DNA of 64,000 nucleotides from Pseudopyrenochaeta lycopersici. Taxonomy: Eukaryota > Ascomycota > Dothideomycetes > Pleosporales > Pseudopyrenochaetaceae. The position numbers were made by a program, and so were the translations under genes. The DNA is taken from the NCBI GenBank assembly GCA_003313425.1, contig NHZP01000005.1, positions 2,108,001 to 2,172,000 of the forward strand, in the 5' to 3' direction. This document shows positions 33,307 to 43,952 of this stretch, piece by piece (within the stretch, counting starts at the first letter, position 1; each line of letters opens with the position of its first letter). The notes beneath the pieces are model-generated. The model was not told where the DNA came from and did no database searches. It saw nothing but the letters and a program-made list of their open reading frames with translations.

Positions 33307-36205
33307 CAGGCTTGTCGTCAACAGTTGGATTATTGCCAATACCAATATATATTGCCAATACCAATACCAATACCAATCCAATAAGGTTCTAGCCTTATTG
33401 GCAGCTTATTGGCAAATACTATATAGTTTCTTCTGCATTTTCTGGCCTTATAAGTGCTGCAAATCACGTATTGGCAGTAATTTAATTGTATATATAAGTA
33501 ATGCTTGATATATTACTGCTCTTCAAGTGTAGTTGTAGATGCTCGGCAAAGCCTCGGCTACGGGTAGCTGACAGAACCCCTCAAATTTGAACACTCAGCA
33601 CCCCCCAAGTTATTCTAGCCATTAACAACCAAACTTTATCAAATTCCATTCACATACGGTCTGTTTCATTAAATATGGACCCTACAGAACAGGCAAATGA
33701 TACAGCTTCTGTAGCTCATTACTCATCTCCAACGCCAGCGGCCAGCCGCAAACGAACTGCTAGTCAGTCTACTTCTAGCGAGCATGCTGCAACAAGATCT
33801 TCCAAAAAGCGAGCTCTTAGAATATGGTCCTACGAGGCCGGGCCCTAGCGAACCAACGCATGATAAGAACCGCAATCCAATCTGGTACTGTGCAGATCCA
33901 GGATGCAACACTCCTCATCTTGTGTATAGTGTCCAGTCAACAAACGCTGCTCGAAACCATATGAAATCAAAGCATAGTATAATTGTTAAAGAGGAGGAAG
34001 AGTCTCTAGTTAGGAAAGCAACAAATATGTCACTAGAGAAGTTATTTAAGAATGCAGAAGAGCAGGTTAACGAAAAGAGAGAGAAAGTGCAGAGGGAGGT
34101 GTTTTTATCTGTTATTAAGAGAGAGGAAGTTTAAGAGGCTCTAGCTCGACTTATCGTAGCCCAGAACTTACCGTACAACGCTGTTAAATGGCCAGAATTA
34201 CGCAGTCTTCTTATTTAACTTAATCCGGCAGTTAAACCCTTCCTTATCGATTCTCACACAACTGTCCCTCGTGTTATCGAAACCTGCTTTAATTCACGCT
34301 GAGAGGAAGTCAAAGCTGAGATGCTTGATACAGAATATGAAATACACCTCGCTGCAGACGCCTGGAGTGGCCCTAATCGCAAACGGTTCCTTGCTATAAC
34401 AGCCCACTTTGTTAACCGCGATAGTATCCTTCAGAAGTATACTCTTGGATTTATTAAGCTACTAGACTCTAAGAAGGGAATTTACTAGTTTAAAGCTCTT
34501 CTTCCCTACCTAGAGAAGTATAAGATATGGGCAAAGCTGGGCTACTTTATTGGCGATAATGACGGCACTAATAACGTCCTCTGCCGTTAACTTGAGGCCT
34601 GGCTTAGACTTAAAGGTATCCAGAATTAGAAGGCAGCCCACCGAAGAATCCGCTGCCAAGGGCACGTTCTCAATATCATCGCTTCAGCGTTCTTATTTGC
34701 TAAGGATAAAGAAGCTGTTAAAGCTGTGATAAAGCAGCTTACAGAGGATGAGACACTTAGTTTTGAGAAGGCACTAACAGAGAACTTTGAAGAAGCTACA
34801 GCTATCAAATGGCGTCAAATGGGCCCACTTGGAAAGCTTCATAACTTCGTTAAGTGGCTCCGATCTAATTATAATGAGTACCACAAGTTTAAGCAGATAG
34901 CTGGCCGGACAATACTGATGGACAACGACACCCGGTGGAATAGCTGGCTTTAAATGCTGGAGGTGGCTTGCGATAACGAAGATACCGTTAACAAGTTCCT
35001 ACACTTAAACTACAGCTAACTTGAAAGGGACTATCTTACTCCTAGTGATTGGGAGCTCCTCTACTATACTCGCGACTTCCTTAAACCTCTCGAACAAGCT
35101 ACTAAGTTCTGTGAGAGCCCTTTTGCTTACCTAGATCGAACACCATACACAATAGACTTTATACTTGCTTATTTAAAGGAATCTGAGGTAGGTAATATTA
35201 ATTTTTCCTAAAGTCTACTAAGATATGAACCTAGATTCTGAAGCTAATATTTTACAGGAGCAACACAAGAATAACCTTACCCTTCTTAGCAGTATTCGAA
35301 CAGCGTGGTATTCCTTTGATAAATACTTTATTAAAGCTGACGAGGTCCCTGCCTACTGCGCAGCTACACTCCTTCACCCTTCCTGTTGAAAGAACTATCT
35401 AGAACGCAATTGGGAGCCTAAATGGGTAAAGGATATATCTCTAAAGGTGCAGAAGTACTGGGAGAACAACTTTAAGGGCAAACACCCTGCTATAGTGGAT
35501 GATATCTCAATACATCCTATGGCAACAGATAAGTTCGCCCAGTGGCACTAGAAGCAGAGGCTTGCTGTACACGCTGCAGATGAGTTTATCTCCTTTACTG
35601 AGAATGATCCCTGTGAGCTCCCTCTTAACATGGAGCCTTATGAGTGGTGGCTACAGCCTTAGTAACAGAAGAGCTATCCGAACTTATTAAAAATGGCTGT
35701 TAATATTCTTTCTTGTCCCTCTATGTCTGCTGAGCCGGAACGTGTCTTTTCTAGGGCTCGTCGCACTATATCATAGTTAAGAATTAAGCTTGGATTAAAG
35801 AATATTGAGATGGGAGAGTGTTTGAAGTCATGGCAACGTATATATGTTCAGAGGGACGGTGAATATGTAGCAGAGCTGAGAGCACTTAACGAGCGTTGGA
35901 TTCAAGACGACAACCCAGAAGTCCTTGGACGCGATGATGATAGTCATATGCCTTTAGATGATACGCAGAGTGAGTCACTGGAGTCTAGCATCTTATCTGG
36001 CCCTCGTACTATTAATTCCGAAAGTCTGTTTGTAGAGTAGAACTATTATACTATGCCAAGACTGGCGATAGGCGTATTGGCAACCTTATTGGCACGTTAT
36101 TGACACATTATTGGCACATTATTGGTATTGGCAAAACGGTTAACCAATATCTTGGTATTGGCAAAAAGTGCCAATAGCCTTATTGAATTGTTGACGACAA
36201 GCCTG
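33307..36205 (+). mobile_element. hAT transposon E, complete, 2899 bp, 8-bp target duplication
   Basis: Terminal inverted repeats CAGGCTTGTCGTCAACA at both ends and the 8-bp duplication GTAAGTGG at 33299-33306 and 36206-36213. Both ends carry clusters of short palindromic repeats of the type ATTGGCAATACCAATA (33335-33400; 36060-36180). It contains one transposase gene with many TAG/TAA and is inserted in the RTA1-like gene. Confidence 0.9.
33674..36040 (+). pseudogene. hAT E transposase, RIP-degraded
   Basis: Starts MDPTEQANDTASVAHYSS, changes frame near 33845, then shows a BED-like finger (CADPGCNTPHLVYS, RNHMKSKHS). The catalytic core follows (LAADAWSGPNRKRFLAI, GYFIGDNDGTNNVLC, RRIRCQGHVLNIIAS) and the central region (ILMDNDTRWNSWL). 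An intron at 35188-35257 (GTAGGT...TTTACAG) restores frame to EQHKNNLTLLSS. The C-terminal dimerisation domain is EWWLQP then ILSCPSMSAEPERVFSRARR near 35700, followed by a short acidic tail ending at 36040. Stops are nearly all TAG/TAA. Confidence 0.8.
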
Positions 36206-36294
36206 GTAAGTGGTGTATGCTGAGGTTTGGTGAAGACATAGGGCCAGAAGAGGCAGTGGAGCGGCGTCTTGAATGACGGCGAGCGGAAGATTCG

Positions 36295-36471
36295 TGTCAG
36301 AATTTAATGAATCTTTTGGTCTTGATCGTGTTCATTGTTTTTTTTTCTTTTGTTTGTTGGTTCTGTTCTCTCTCCTTTTTAAACACAGACCTGATACATC
36401 GGTGATACATGGGTGATACCGTCCACGATGCAGTATTCGTGTACTTCAGTTTTTATGCCTCTTATCTAACA
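36295..36471. repeat. Solo LTR (177 bp), related to copia-2 LTR
   Basis: Begins TGTCAGAATTTAATGAAT, very like the copia-2 LTR start, and ends CTTATCTAACA. The 5-bp duplication ATTCG occurs at 36290-36294 and 36472-36476. It is inserted in the coding region of the RTA1-like gene and interrupts NNLE/SS. Confidence 0.8.
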
Positions 36472-37009
36472 ATTCGAGGTTATTAGAACAGGATGTCGGG
36501 TTTTCTTTTATGAGCCGGTAGTGAAACAGGCCCGCCACGACGATAAAGAAGCCAAAGAAGGCAAGCTGGAGGAACAAGCCGACGATGATAACTTTCTCGC
36601 CTGTGTGGAGGAGATCGAGGGTTCCGGCTGCTTGAATGCCGCCACCACCCATTTGTACAACGAAGCTGATGACGTCGCCCGTTACAAAGATTTAAGTGAG
36701 CCATCTTTGGCGTATGAGGGAGTGTTTTTCGCCGTCAACGAGGAGGATGATGCGACTGAGGATTATGTAGATAGATGCGGCGCAAAGGGCGGGTGCGACG
36801 AGCAGCAGTAGTGATTGCATGATATATGAGCCTAGTGCCCAAAGGTCATTCGTGGATAGGATGCGCCCAACAAATCCGACTGTTTCAACTGTTAAGTGAA
36901 ATGCCTCAGCACTTAGTCCGTTCAGAAAGGCTGTCAGTATTGTAGAGGGCACATACATATGCCGCCAACGACTAGGGGTATAAAATACCATGCCTTCCTC
37001 CTGAACAGT

Positions 37010-37800
37010 GCCAGACTTCTCAACAGTCAAACAGTCAGTCTGGGAGGCCCATAGCCTGTTTGACTGCATCTTTCGACCCGATTGGACTGATTGGACTGAC
37101 TGCCAAGCCTTCTGGCGTGAATCGAGACTGTTTGACTGTTTGATAACGTAAGCGTTCTTTGGACTGATTGACTGCCTGATTGATTGACTAATTGGCTTTA
37201 TGTGTACTCAAACTGCTCTAATTGGGCGGCAATTTTGTTTAACTCATTTTGAGAGAGCTCCGCAGTAGGACGTGTAGTAGTAGAAGGCACTCGTTTGATG
37301 CCAATCCTCTTCCAACTCTTAAGGGACTGTAGGGCGGCAATCAACTCAGGCTTCATACGCAGCCTCCGGGTGCCAATCAAGTCTCCAAGCTCACTAAAGG
37401 TCCTCTCACAGTCGGCGGAGGAAGCTGGGATGGAGTAGATGTCAAGCGCAAGCTTAGCTAGAGTAGAAACTGTTTCTCATGAAGAAGCCAGTACCGTATA
37501 GGATTAAGAGAGAGCGGGTCGTCTTCTGCCAAGGGCGGTTGGCGCTTCCAGACTTCGTACTCGTCGTCAAGTGCCTCCTCCACTTGGCGGAGGGCTGCCT
37601 TCATGGAGTTCTCCAGGAAAGTTGATCGACTAGATGATGACGATACACGTGGCTTTTTGGCCGGACGTTGATCGCTAGGTGAGCTTCTGCCAAGGATATC
37701 AGGATATCAGAAATGATATACTAGTATACTAATATAAGGATTTCGGTAATACTAGTATATCAGGATAAGCATTTTGGAACTGATATACTAGTATTACCAT
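37010..37800 (-). mobile_element. hAT fragment M with two subterminal repeat clusters
   Basis: About 37020-37190 contains repeated GTTTGACTG and TTGGACTGATTGACTG units. About 37695-37800 contains four copies of a TATACTAGTAT palindrome. Between them lies a hAT transposase C-terminus (37198-37690). No target duplication was recognised. It lies where the N-terminus of the RTA1-like gene should be and may have destroyed it. Confidence 0.5.
37198..37690 (-). pseudogene. hAT M transposase, C-terminal fragment
   Basis: Minus-strand reading, with frame changes, gives LSLNPIRYW, then LDIYSIPASSADCERTF, then IGTRRLRMKPELIAALQSLK, ending QLEQFEYT at 37198. This is the hAT dimerisation domain; everything upstream of it is missing. 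Confidence 0.6.
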
Positions 37801-37929
37801 GTCTGCCTAGACTTGGTTATTCCTTGACATCTCTCATTTAGCACAATTCTTTTCAATCTGCTCGTTTCTTCTCCGATCAAATACGCAAACTCTTGTAACC
37901 ACCGTTTCCAAATTAAATTGCGGGTCGCA

Positions 37930-38424
37930 ATGGGATATACCTTTATGACCCCAGGCTGGCTTGCGCGCGATCAGGCATATTCGGAATCAGCGCTGCCTAC
38001 CATCTGTTCCAGATGATTCGAAAGAAGGCATGGTTTTATAGCTCCCTTACAGTGGGCTCCTTTAGTAAGAGCTCAGAGGCCTTTGGGGTCCACTATCCAT
38101 TAACATATCTCTGTGATGACGGCTGGCTACGTCTTCCGCTATGTCTCGGCAAAGTCGCCAGCAGACCTAGGCCCTTACATTGGTCAATCGCTCTTTATTA
38201 TTCTTCCTCCCTCTCTTTACGCGGCGACAATCTACATGATCTACGGCCGCCTTGTCCTTTTCGTCAACGCTCCAGAAGCCTCTATCATCCGTCCTACGCG
38301 CGTGACAAAGATATTCGTCTGTGGCGATGTACTTGCCTTCTTCCTGCAAGCGGGTGGCGGTGGTATAATGGTGCAAGCAAGCATGGCTAAGACGGGCCAA
38401 ATCATTATGCTTATCGGTCTCTCT
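37930..38424 (+). pseudogene. Second RTA1-like gene fragment, N-terminal half
   Basis: Starts at MGYTFMTPGW (about 37930) and, with a frame change, reads IFGISAAYHLFQMIRKKAWF and YSSLTVGSF. After an intron-like gap of about 50 bp (GTAAGAGC..., no clear AG acceptor) it reads MMTAGYVFRYVSAKSPADLG, LFIILPPSLYAATIYMIYGR, RVTKIFVCGDVLAFFLQAGG and GGIMVQASMAKTGQIIMLIG. It stops at 38424, where sterol glucosyltransferase sequence begins on the other strand, so the C-terminal half is lost. It is a different paralogue from the gene at 32627-37069. Confidence 0.7.
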
Positions 38425-38950
38425 TAGTGAACGGAGATTCTGGCTGTAACTTACCACTTCCGGATTTTACGAACATGTTCATGGAACCATTGCCCATACC
38501 TTTTAAGAATCCCGCAAACCTTCTTCCTTTGCGCCTTTGTAAGGTTTCGTCACAATGTCCGTGATGCCCTCATAGAATCCGGTGCCGAAATTCTGGTAAC
38601 GTTAGAAACCAACAACGTAACAGTAAATGGACGCAAAGATACGAACTATTCCCGCAACGACACCTCCACTCTTCCAATCCGTGACTTGTTGGTGCTTTTT
38701 AACCTCCTCACATACAGCTTCGGTGTATTCCGAAGGCCTTCTGCAAGCGCCAACGGCACACCTACACATACATGGGCATTGTAGAGCGCTCTACACACAC
38801 TCTACAGCACTCTACACGATAGAGTAGAATAACCGTTATTCTACTCTGCTCTATTCTACAAATTTCTATCCTGTAGAGGAGTAGAGCACTCTACCACTCT
38901 ACTCGCTTTCTGATTGGTCAATTTCATCTTATCTTTTGATTACAGTCACA

Positions 38951-40288
38951 GGACAAAAGTCTGTTCGCCAAGGAGGTTAGCGTCCCCATCACCACTTAAA
39001 CCCTCAACTTCAAAGCACTATAACATCACGTAGGATCGACTAAACTAGACAATTTTTAGCGCAAATTAATCGCAATATACTTAATATTTAGTCTGGTAGC
39101 CCTGTGCAAGTCTTACAGCGTTAAGGCGGTGTGGCATGCTAGTGATCAGCTTGCGGATCAGTGAGTCGGGGATGGCTGCCCACGCCTCCAATAACCCCAT
39201 TTCAAAGCGATCCCAGTCATCTTCAGACTCTCCCATATAATCAAACTCAGGGTGGAGCTCATGAACCTTCTGTTTGAGTGCCCACTAGATGTGTTCAATT
39301 GGGTTGAGGTCTGGAGAATATGGTGGGAAGTCAACTGTCCTACGCCGTGAACCTCCAACCACTCCTTTGAGAGAGCAGCAGTATGGATACGTGAGTTATC
39401 CTGCATAAACCTCTCGCCAGCTCTATATTAAGGTAATAGGCCTTCCTCAAGGGCCTGAGTATAACTCCACGCGCTATAGCCTTTACGTCGTGCTGATGGA
39501 TCGCGGGTCATAATTACTAGAGGACTACGCCCAACACGACCCCCTGCAGTCATCCATATTGACGCCCACACCATGCGAGCAGATTGGCGAGCAGTGGTAA
39601 CCTCATCTATCATCTTATGCCTCCATTTCTCATCAGGTAATCGCTATACCCATGGTGTGTTGTGGCCAGAGCCTCGGGCGATTGAGTACTCGTCGCTGAA
39701 CCTGAAGACTGTCCTCTGCCAATTGAAGCTATGCCAATCCGCAGCAAACTTAAGACGTAAAAGTGCTGTAGCTCTATTGATTTTGGTCTGCGCTTTACTC
39801 TGAACTTATGTAATCTAGCTTTAAGGAGGGTACGTTGAATAGTCTTCTTTGATACATGGGGGGTAGCTTCATCAGCTACCTACATCCCAGCCTCTTTAAG
39901 GAGCTTGCGGTACTCAATTTTTGGGAACTTTCTAGCAAGGCGAAGCAGCTTGCGATGATCGCGCCTAGTTAAAATAGGTGGACGGCCTATCCGAGGGCGC
40001 GAGGTGTTGCTGGTGGTGGCCTCCCATCGTTGTATTGTCTTCTGAACGCGGCGTTGCGAACAGCCAAGAGTCTCTGCGATTTCCTTAGTCCGCACACCCG
40101 CCTCTTTCTGGGCTAGAACATAATTGCGCTGGCTTTCTGATAGTTCACCTCCTTGCATTCGATTACCACTAATTTCTGTGCCAAAAGCTCTCATTTTAAT
40201 GTAGTTATCTTGAGTTGGAGAAGCAGTGGTTCTGCGCGTTCGCGTGTTGTTGTTCTGGCACGTGCGCGACGCGAACAAACTTTTGTCC
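38951..40288 (-). mobile_element. Tc1/mariner element inside hAT D, 1338 bp
   Basis: Inverted ends GGACAAAAGT(C/T)TGTTCGC at 38951 and ending 40288. The right flank is TA (40289-40290); the left flank is CA (38949-38950), probably a mutated TA duplication. One transposase gene on the minus strand. Confidence 0.8.
39081..40278 (-). pseudogene. Tc1/mariner transposase, frameshifted
   Basis: The N-terminal helix-turn-helix is clear (LSESQRNYVLAQKEAGVRTK, then EIAETLGCSQRRVQKTI, with IGRPPILTRRDHRKL). The catalytic region shows FSDEYSIARG, then FMQDNSRIHTA and PPYSPDLNPIEHI, giving the DDE/D triad. The C-terminus is EAWAAIPDSLIRKLI ending YQTKY at 39081. At least two frameshifts and several stops separate the parts. 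The most likely start is the Met at about 40195. Confidence 0.8.
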
Positions 40289-40290
40289 TA

Positions 40291-40707
40291 GCACGCGGGT
40301 GCCAAAAAAGGCCGCACCGCAAATACTATGCCCCTATAGAAAATTGCTGGCAACTACCTAAGCAGTACATCAAGAAATTTCTATCTTAGTATAAGAAAGA
40401 TACATAAGAGCGCTCTCTTAATAGATAAGAGAGAATAAGACAAGGCTTTACAGATAAGCGTATTAATTCTATGCTAAATAGGCTATCAAATAACGAGTTA
40501 GTAACCTCGCGAGACAGCGCTGTTTTAACAGTTGCAACACCAAAATTAGGAGCTATATAGCCCAATCTGTAACTTTACCTTACAAGTATCCTAGGTTATT
40601 AATATTCCCTTTAAAAAATGCGTAATTGTCCTCCTCTCCATAGCAATTTGTATGTGTTGGGGGACGCCAAGGCATTTGCGGTGCGGCCTTTTTTGGCACC
40701 CGCGTGC
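40291..40707. mobile_element. MITE with perfect 34-bp inverted repeats, 417 bp
   Basis: Inverted repeats at 40291-40324 and 40674-40707 (GCACGCGGGTGCC...) are identical over 34 bp. The trinucleotide CTA flanks both sides (40288-40290 and 40708-40710), overlapping the TA next to the mariner. The interior is AT-rich with no open frame. Perfect ends suggest recent activity. Confidence 0.8.
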
Positions 40708-41028
40708 CTAGTACTGTAGGTTTCTGCAAATTCTGCAGGCTTTCATACTAGTATCTGTTGACCTATCACGTGACCTTGGATATCGCTGAGCTTTTTATGG
40801 AGCTGGCTCCATGACTGCTGGCATCGTGTGAGTAATGGTGTTATGGAGTATTTGCTTTTTGTACATGAAACTGGACTTTCCATGCACCTGAGACATGCCC
40901 TGGTCGACAGCGCAACTACAAGAACTGGTCCGCGACCATCTATAGCAATCAACCCAGTTCTCATCCCTTCTTCTCCACCTCTTTAGAGTATCCAGCTCTG
41001 TATCAATATCATCACTTTGCTAATCAAC

Positions 41029-41388
41029 ATGTCTGTATCCCAAGCCTCGTCATCGCTTTTAGATACTCTTTCTACTCCCTCTATACCCAGTATCTCACAA
41101 TCCGGCCCTTCTACCGTCATCCTTCCATCCTCTAGCCCTCCTTCCCTTAGCAGCGTGCCCACAGAGTCCTCTATACCCCACACAGCCCAGAAATCGATAT
41201 GGGTATACTTTCGGCTTGCAAGGGGTAGAGAGGCACAGACAAGAGAGGTTGTACAAAATGGGAAGCGTCGACAAAAGACGCTCCATTACTGTATTTCCTG
41301 TTCGAATGAACCAAAGCCTAAAGTATGGCATACTGTCTATACTTCGGCCGCTCAGCATCACGTCAAAACAAAACATAAGGCTCAATAG
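41029..41388 (+). pseudogene. hAT D transposase, N-terminal remnant with BED-like finger
   Basis: Starts MSVSQASSSLLDTL with a Ser/Pro-rich stretch, then LHYCISCSNEPKPKVWH and HHVKTKHKAQ, the Cys2/His2 spacing of a BED finger. It stops at 41389, about 140 bp before the right inverted repeat. The catalytic and dimerisation domains are absent, so an internal deletion fused the N-terminus to the 3' end. Confidence 0.65.
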
Positions 41389-43952
41389 AAGGAACTTAAG
41401 CAATCGACTAAAGAAGAGTGCTCTTCTTTAGGCCACGATCCCCACCAGAATTGGCGAGATTACTAATCGGATAGAGCGTTCTACATACTCTACAGGGTAG
41501 AATAGAATTAGGGTCTATTCTACTCTACTCTACAATGCCCATGTATGCACCTACAAGAGTGCCTTTCGTCAGGCTCGTGCCCATGGACGCAAATCCCTTG
41601 CCTACTGACTCTGTGGCTGCTAACCTGGCGGAACCGCTGCCGCTGCCGGCGTTGCGGGCGCGCTTGTACTCCTTGAATGGGTCAATGAACGTGCCGCCCA
41701 CGGCTGATGTAAAATCGGTCATCACTCCTAAAGTAGCGAACGCACCTGCTGACAGAGGATCCCACGACTTCTCATCAAGGCGATAATTTCTGGAATGATA
41801 ACTAAGAGGCAAACGTCAGCGCATTAAGTGAAGTCAAGGATCGATTGGACATTGGATTACTCACGGTTCTACATCCGCCATCTTCAGCTTGTTCTCCTTG
41901 ATGAGAACCTTCAGTGCCATGTTGGATAACTTGATAACCGTCTTTGACCGTTTTGGACGATATTTCCACTGTGCAGCGAGGTGCGGTAGGATATCACAAG
42001 GCAGATTGAGCGACAGGATGTGTTTATGGAAGGAGTCCACGGCTGTGGCGACGCCGTGCTCGTGATGCATTTGATCCGCAATGCTGCGAGCAGCTTGCTG
42101 TGCTTCGGGGGTGAGACAGTATTGGATTGCATCGGCCAGGCTCTGACTGTTGAGAGCTTTATGCGGTATAGGTCTTGGTCCGGCACCTTTGCCAGCGACA
42201 ATCCCGCCCCAAAAAAGTTGACTCGGGTTCTCCATAGTTCTGCTTTAAACTTCTTCCCCCATGTGCAGGATGCAACTTACACGCCAAAGAAAGGAACGAT
42301 GACAGTTGGTCTGGCATTGAAGAGACCGCAAGCCGTCATTCCCGCACCACCATGATGAACAACAGCAGCAATACGTTTGAAGAGCCATTCTTGTAACCGT
42401 GTTAGTAAAAACTCGTTGCAAAAGCAGTAGACGCACATACCATGGGGACAATCGTCCAAATAGAATACGTCGTTTGTATTCGGGTCGTTTCCGCCCAATT
42501 TATTCCAACCCCTTGAGATGATGACTCTGACTCCAGCAGTTTGGCATGCTTGGACAAGGATTTCCGTCATCCTCCGTGCGTCTTCGAGGACTATGCTACC
42601 AAATCCAATGTACACAGGCATAGTCCCTGCAGCTAGGAACTGGCCGAGGTCCTCGGGTGGCGTATATGCAGGCTCCTCGCGCATGAAGAAACCACAGATA
42701 TCTGGCGAATTATCAATACAAGACCTCAATCCATATAGAGACAGAACCTGATCATACCAATGTTAGCACCCCAGTCTCGCGGTTTTGCGACCATTGCAGG
42801 AGACCAACAATACGTGTGCGGAATCTCCAAGTAGGTTACGATATCCGGACTGACAAAGGCGGGCACAGGACCGAGATCTAAGTACTTTTTACGCCAATGA
42901 TTGATAACGTCGCCTAATCTGATTGTTGTCAGCCGGTTTATACTTGCATGTCGAGTTCTTCTTCACCAGGCTCGCATCTAGACGGTGATTAGCTCACCCT
43001 TGCCAAGTCATCATATCTACGATACCATAACTGAGGTAGTTAGCCGTCGAATCGCCAACACCATGGGCTACGATATTTGCTAATGGGTGTGGGAATGCGC
43101 GAGTTGCGCTCCAAGGCATCGTGAACATTATATGCACCGGGACACCGAGCACCTGACCAAGGTGAACATGAGCAAACGATGGAGGATTGGCAATGATGGC
43201 ATCAGCGACATAGGGTTGGTGTGAAACACGATCCGGCTCCACGCACGAGGCCCAGAAGCCTCTTAACATCTCTGCGATCATACGTCATTTACGTGGGATA
43301 TCACCTCCTTTCAGCGAATCAAGCGACGGGAGTAGGCCTGGGTTGCGAACCATGTACTGCGCAGAGTGTCAGAGTGGCAGACGGTGGGTGCAGAAATAAG
43401 TGAGGCCATACAGACATCAAGTCCTCTGGATCACCGTCTATGGGGAAGAACTCCAAGCCGGACGTTCGTACGAACTTTTCGAAGACATCGTGTGTAGCTA
43501 GGCGTATACGATGCCCATATTGCTGGAGGGCAATGCCCAAGACGATGAATGGCTGCACATCTCCCCTGCTTCCGACAACATGAATCACAATGTTTAATGG
43601 CGGGCATCTCGCGCCGGGAGAAAGAGGAGATGCTTCTTGAATTGGAGGTAGCGGAGGCAGTAGCTCATCGACCTTTCCAGAAACAGAAGAACAAGTCGGC
43701 ATTGATGGTTCCATCCCCTGGAACGTCGGGTCAACCAGATCGTCGACGACGTTGAGAAGGGAAGAATGGTGAGTACGTACTGTTGATAGCGGCAGATGTG
43801 GCAAGCAGCTCGCCAGAAGAGTGCAGCTCATATGGAGGAGGCGATGCATCAGTCGCCGGGTCGGACTCGTTCTCCAGGCAGCTAGACTCATTCTTAAAAG
43901 ATGTGGAAGAATACGCCATGGTAGGGTAACCCGCCTTGGAGGAAGATGCCAT

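Larger units (their letters stand above)
32627..37069 (-). pseudogene. RTA1-like membrane protein gene, broken by a solo LTR and hAT E
   Basis: RTA1-family proteins are seven-helix fungal membrane proteins linked to lipid translocation and drug resistance. The 5' part (37069-36446) encodes ETVGFVGRILSTNDLWALG, ALCAASIYIILSRIILL, then after an in-frame TAA replacing a Lys codon IFVTGDVISFVVQMGGGGIQ and VVAGLFHYRLIKENP. A solo LTR (36295-36471) and hAT E (33307-36205) interrupt it. Skipping both, with one copy of each target duplication, keeps one frame: NNLESSARRHSRRR, then NLSIHHLPWKRNMYTL and ASALIMFRSVFRVVEYLQ. A deletion shifts frame near 33215, then YLLRRELFLYMFDALL and a tail with one TGA end at 32627. 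The N-terminus near 37000 appears disrupted. Confidence 0.75.
38767..41547 (+). mobile_element. hAT element D, internally deleted, 2781 bp, carrying mariner and MITE
   Basis: Perfect 20-bp inverted repeats CATACATGGGCATTGTAGAG at 38767-38786 and 41528-41547. The 8-bp duplication CACCTACA lies at 38759-38766 and 41548-41555. Subterminal DNA is full of CTCTAC/GTAGAG units. It encodes only the N-terminal zinc-finger part of a transposase (41029-41388), so it is non-autonomous. A mariner (38951-40288) and a MITE (40291-40707) sit in its left part; without them it is about 1 kb. It is inserted in the C-terminal coding region of the sterol glucosyltransferase gene. Confidence 0.9.
38440..43952 (-). 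pseudogene. Sterol 3-beta-glucosyltransferase-like gene (Atg26/Ugt51 type), broken by hAT D
   Basis: UDP-glucose-dependent sterol glucosyltransferase. Start [16 protein letters not shown] at 43952; frame change near 43765; then [18 protein letters not shown] and [15 protein letters not shown]. Five introns with GT/AG borders are visible (for example 43378-43436 and 42939-43017), joining [42 protein letters not shown] and MPVYIGFGSIVLED. The UDP-sugar box is AAVVHHGGAGMTACGL, and AGPRPIPHKALNSQSLADA is frameshifted at its 5' side. The C-terminal extension SWDPLSAGAFATLGVMTDF runs to GTLVG at 41556, where hAT D inserts; it resumes at 38766 (VPLALAEGLRNTP) with two frameshifts and ends near 38440. 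Confidence 0.8.

Noticed and set aside
37695..37800. CRISPR-like array of TATACTAGTAT repeats
   Set aside because: A eukaryotic context, irregular spacing and palindromic units; it fits hAT subterminal repeats.
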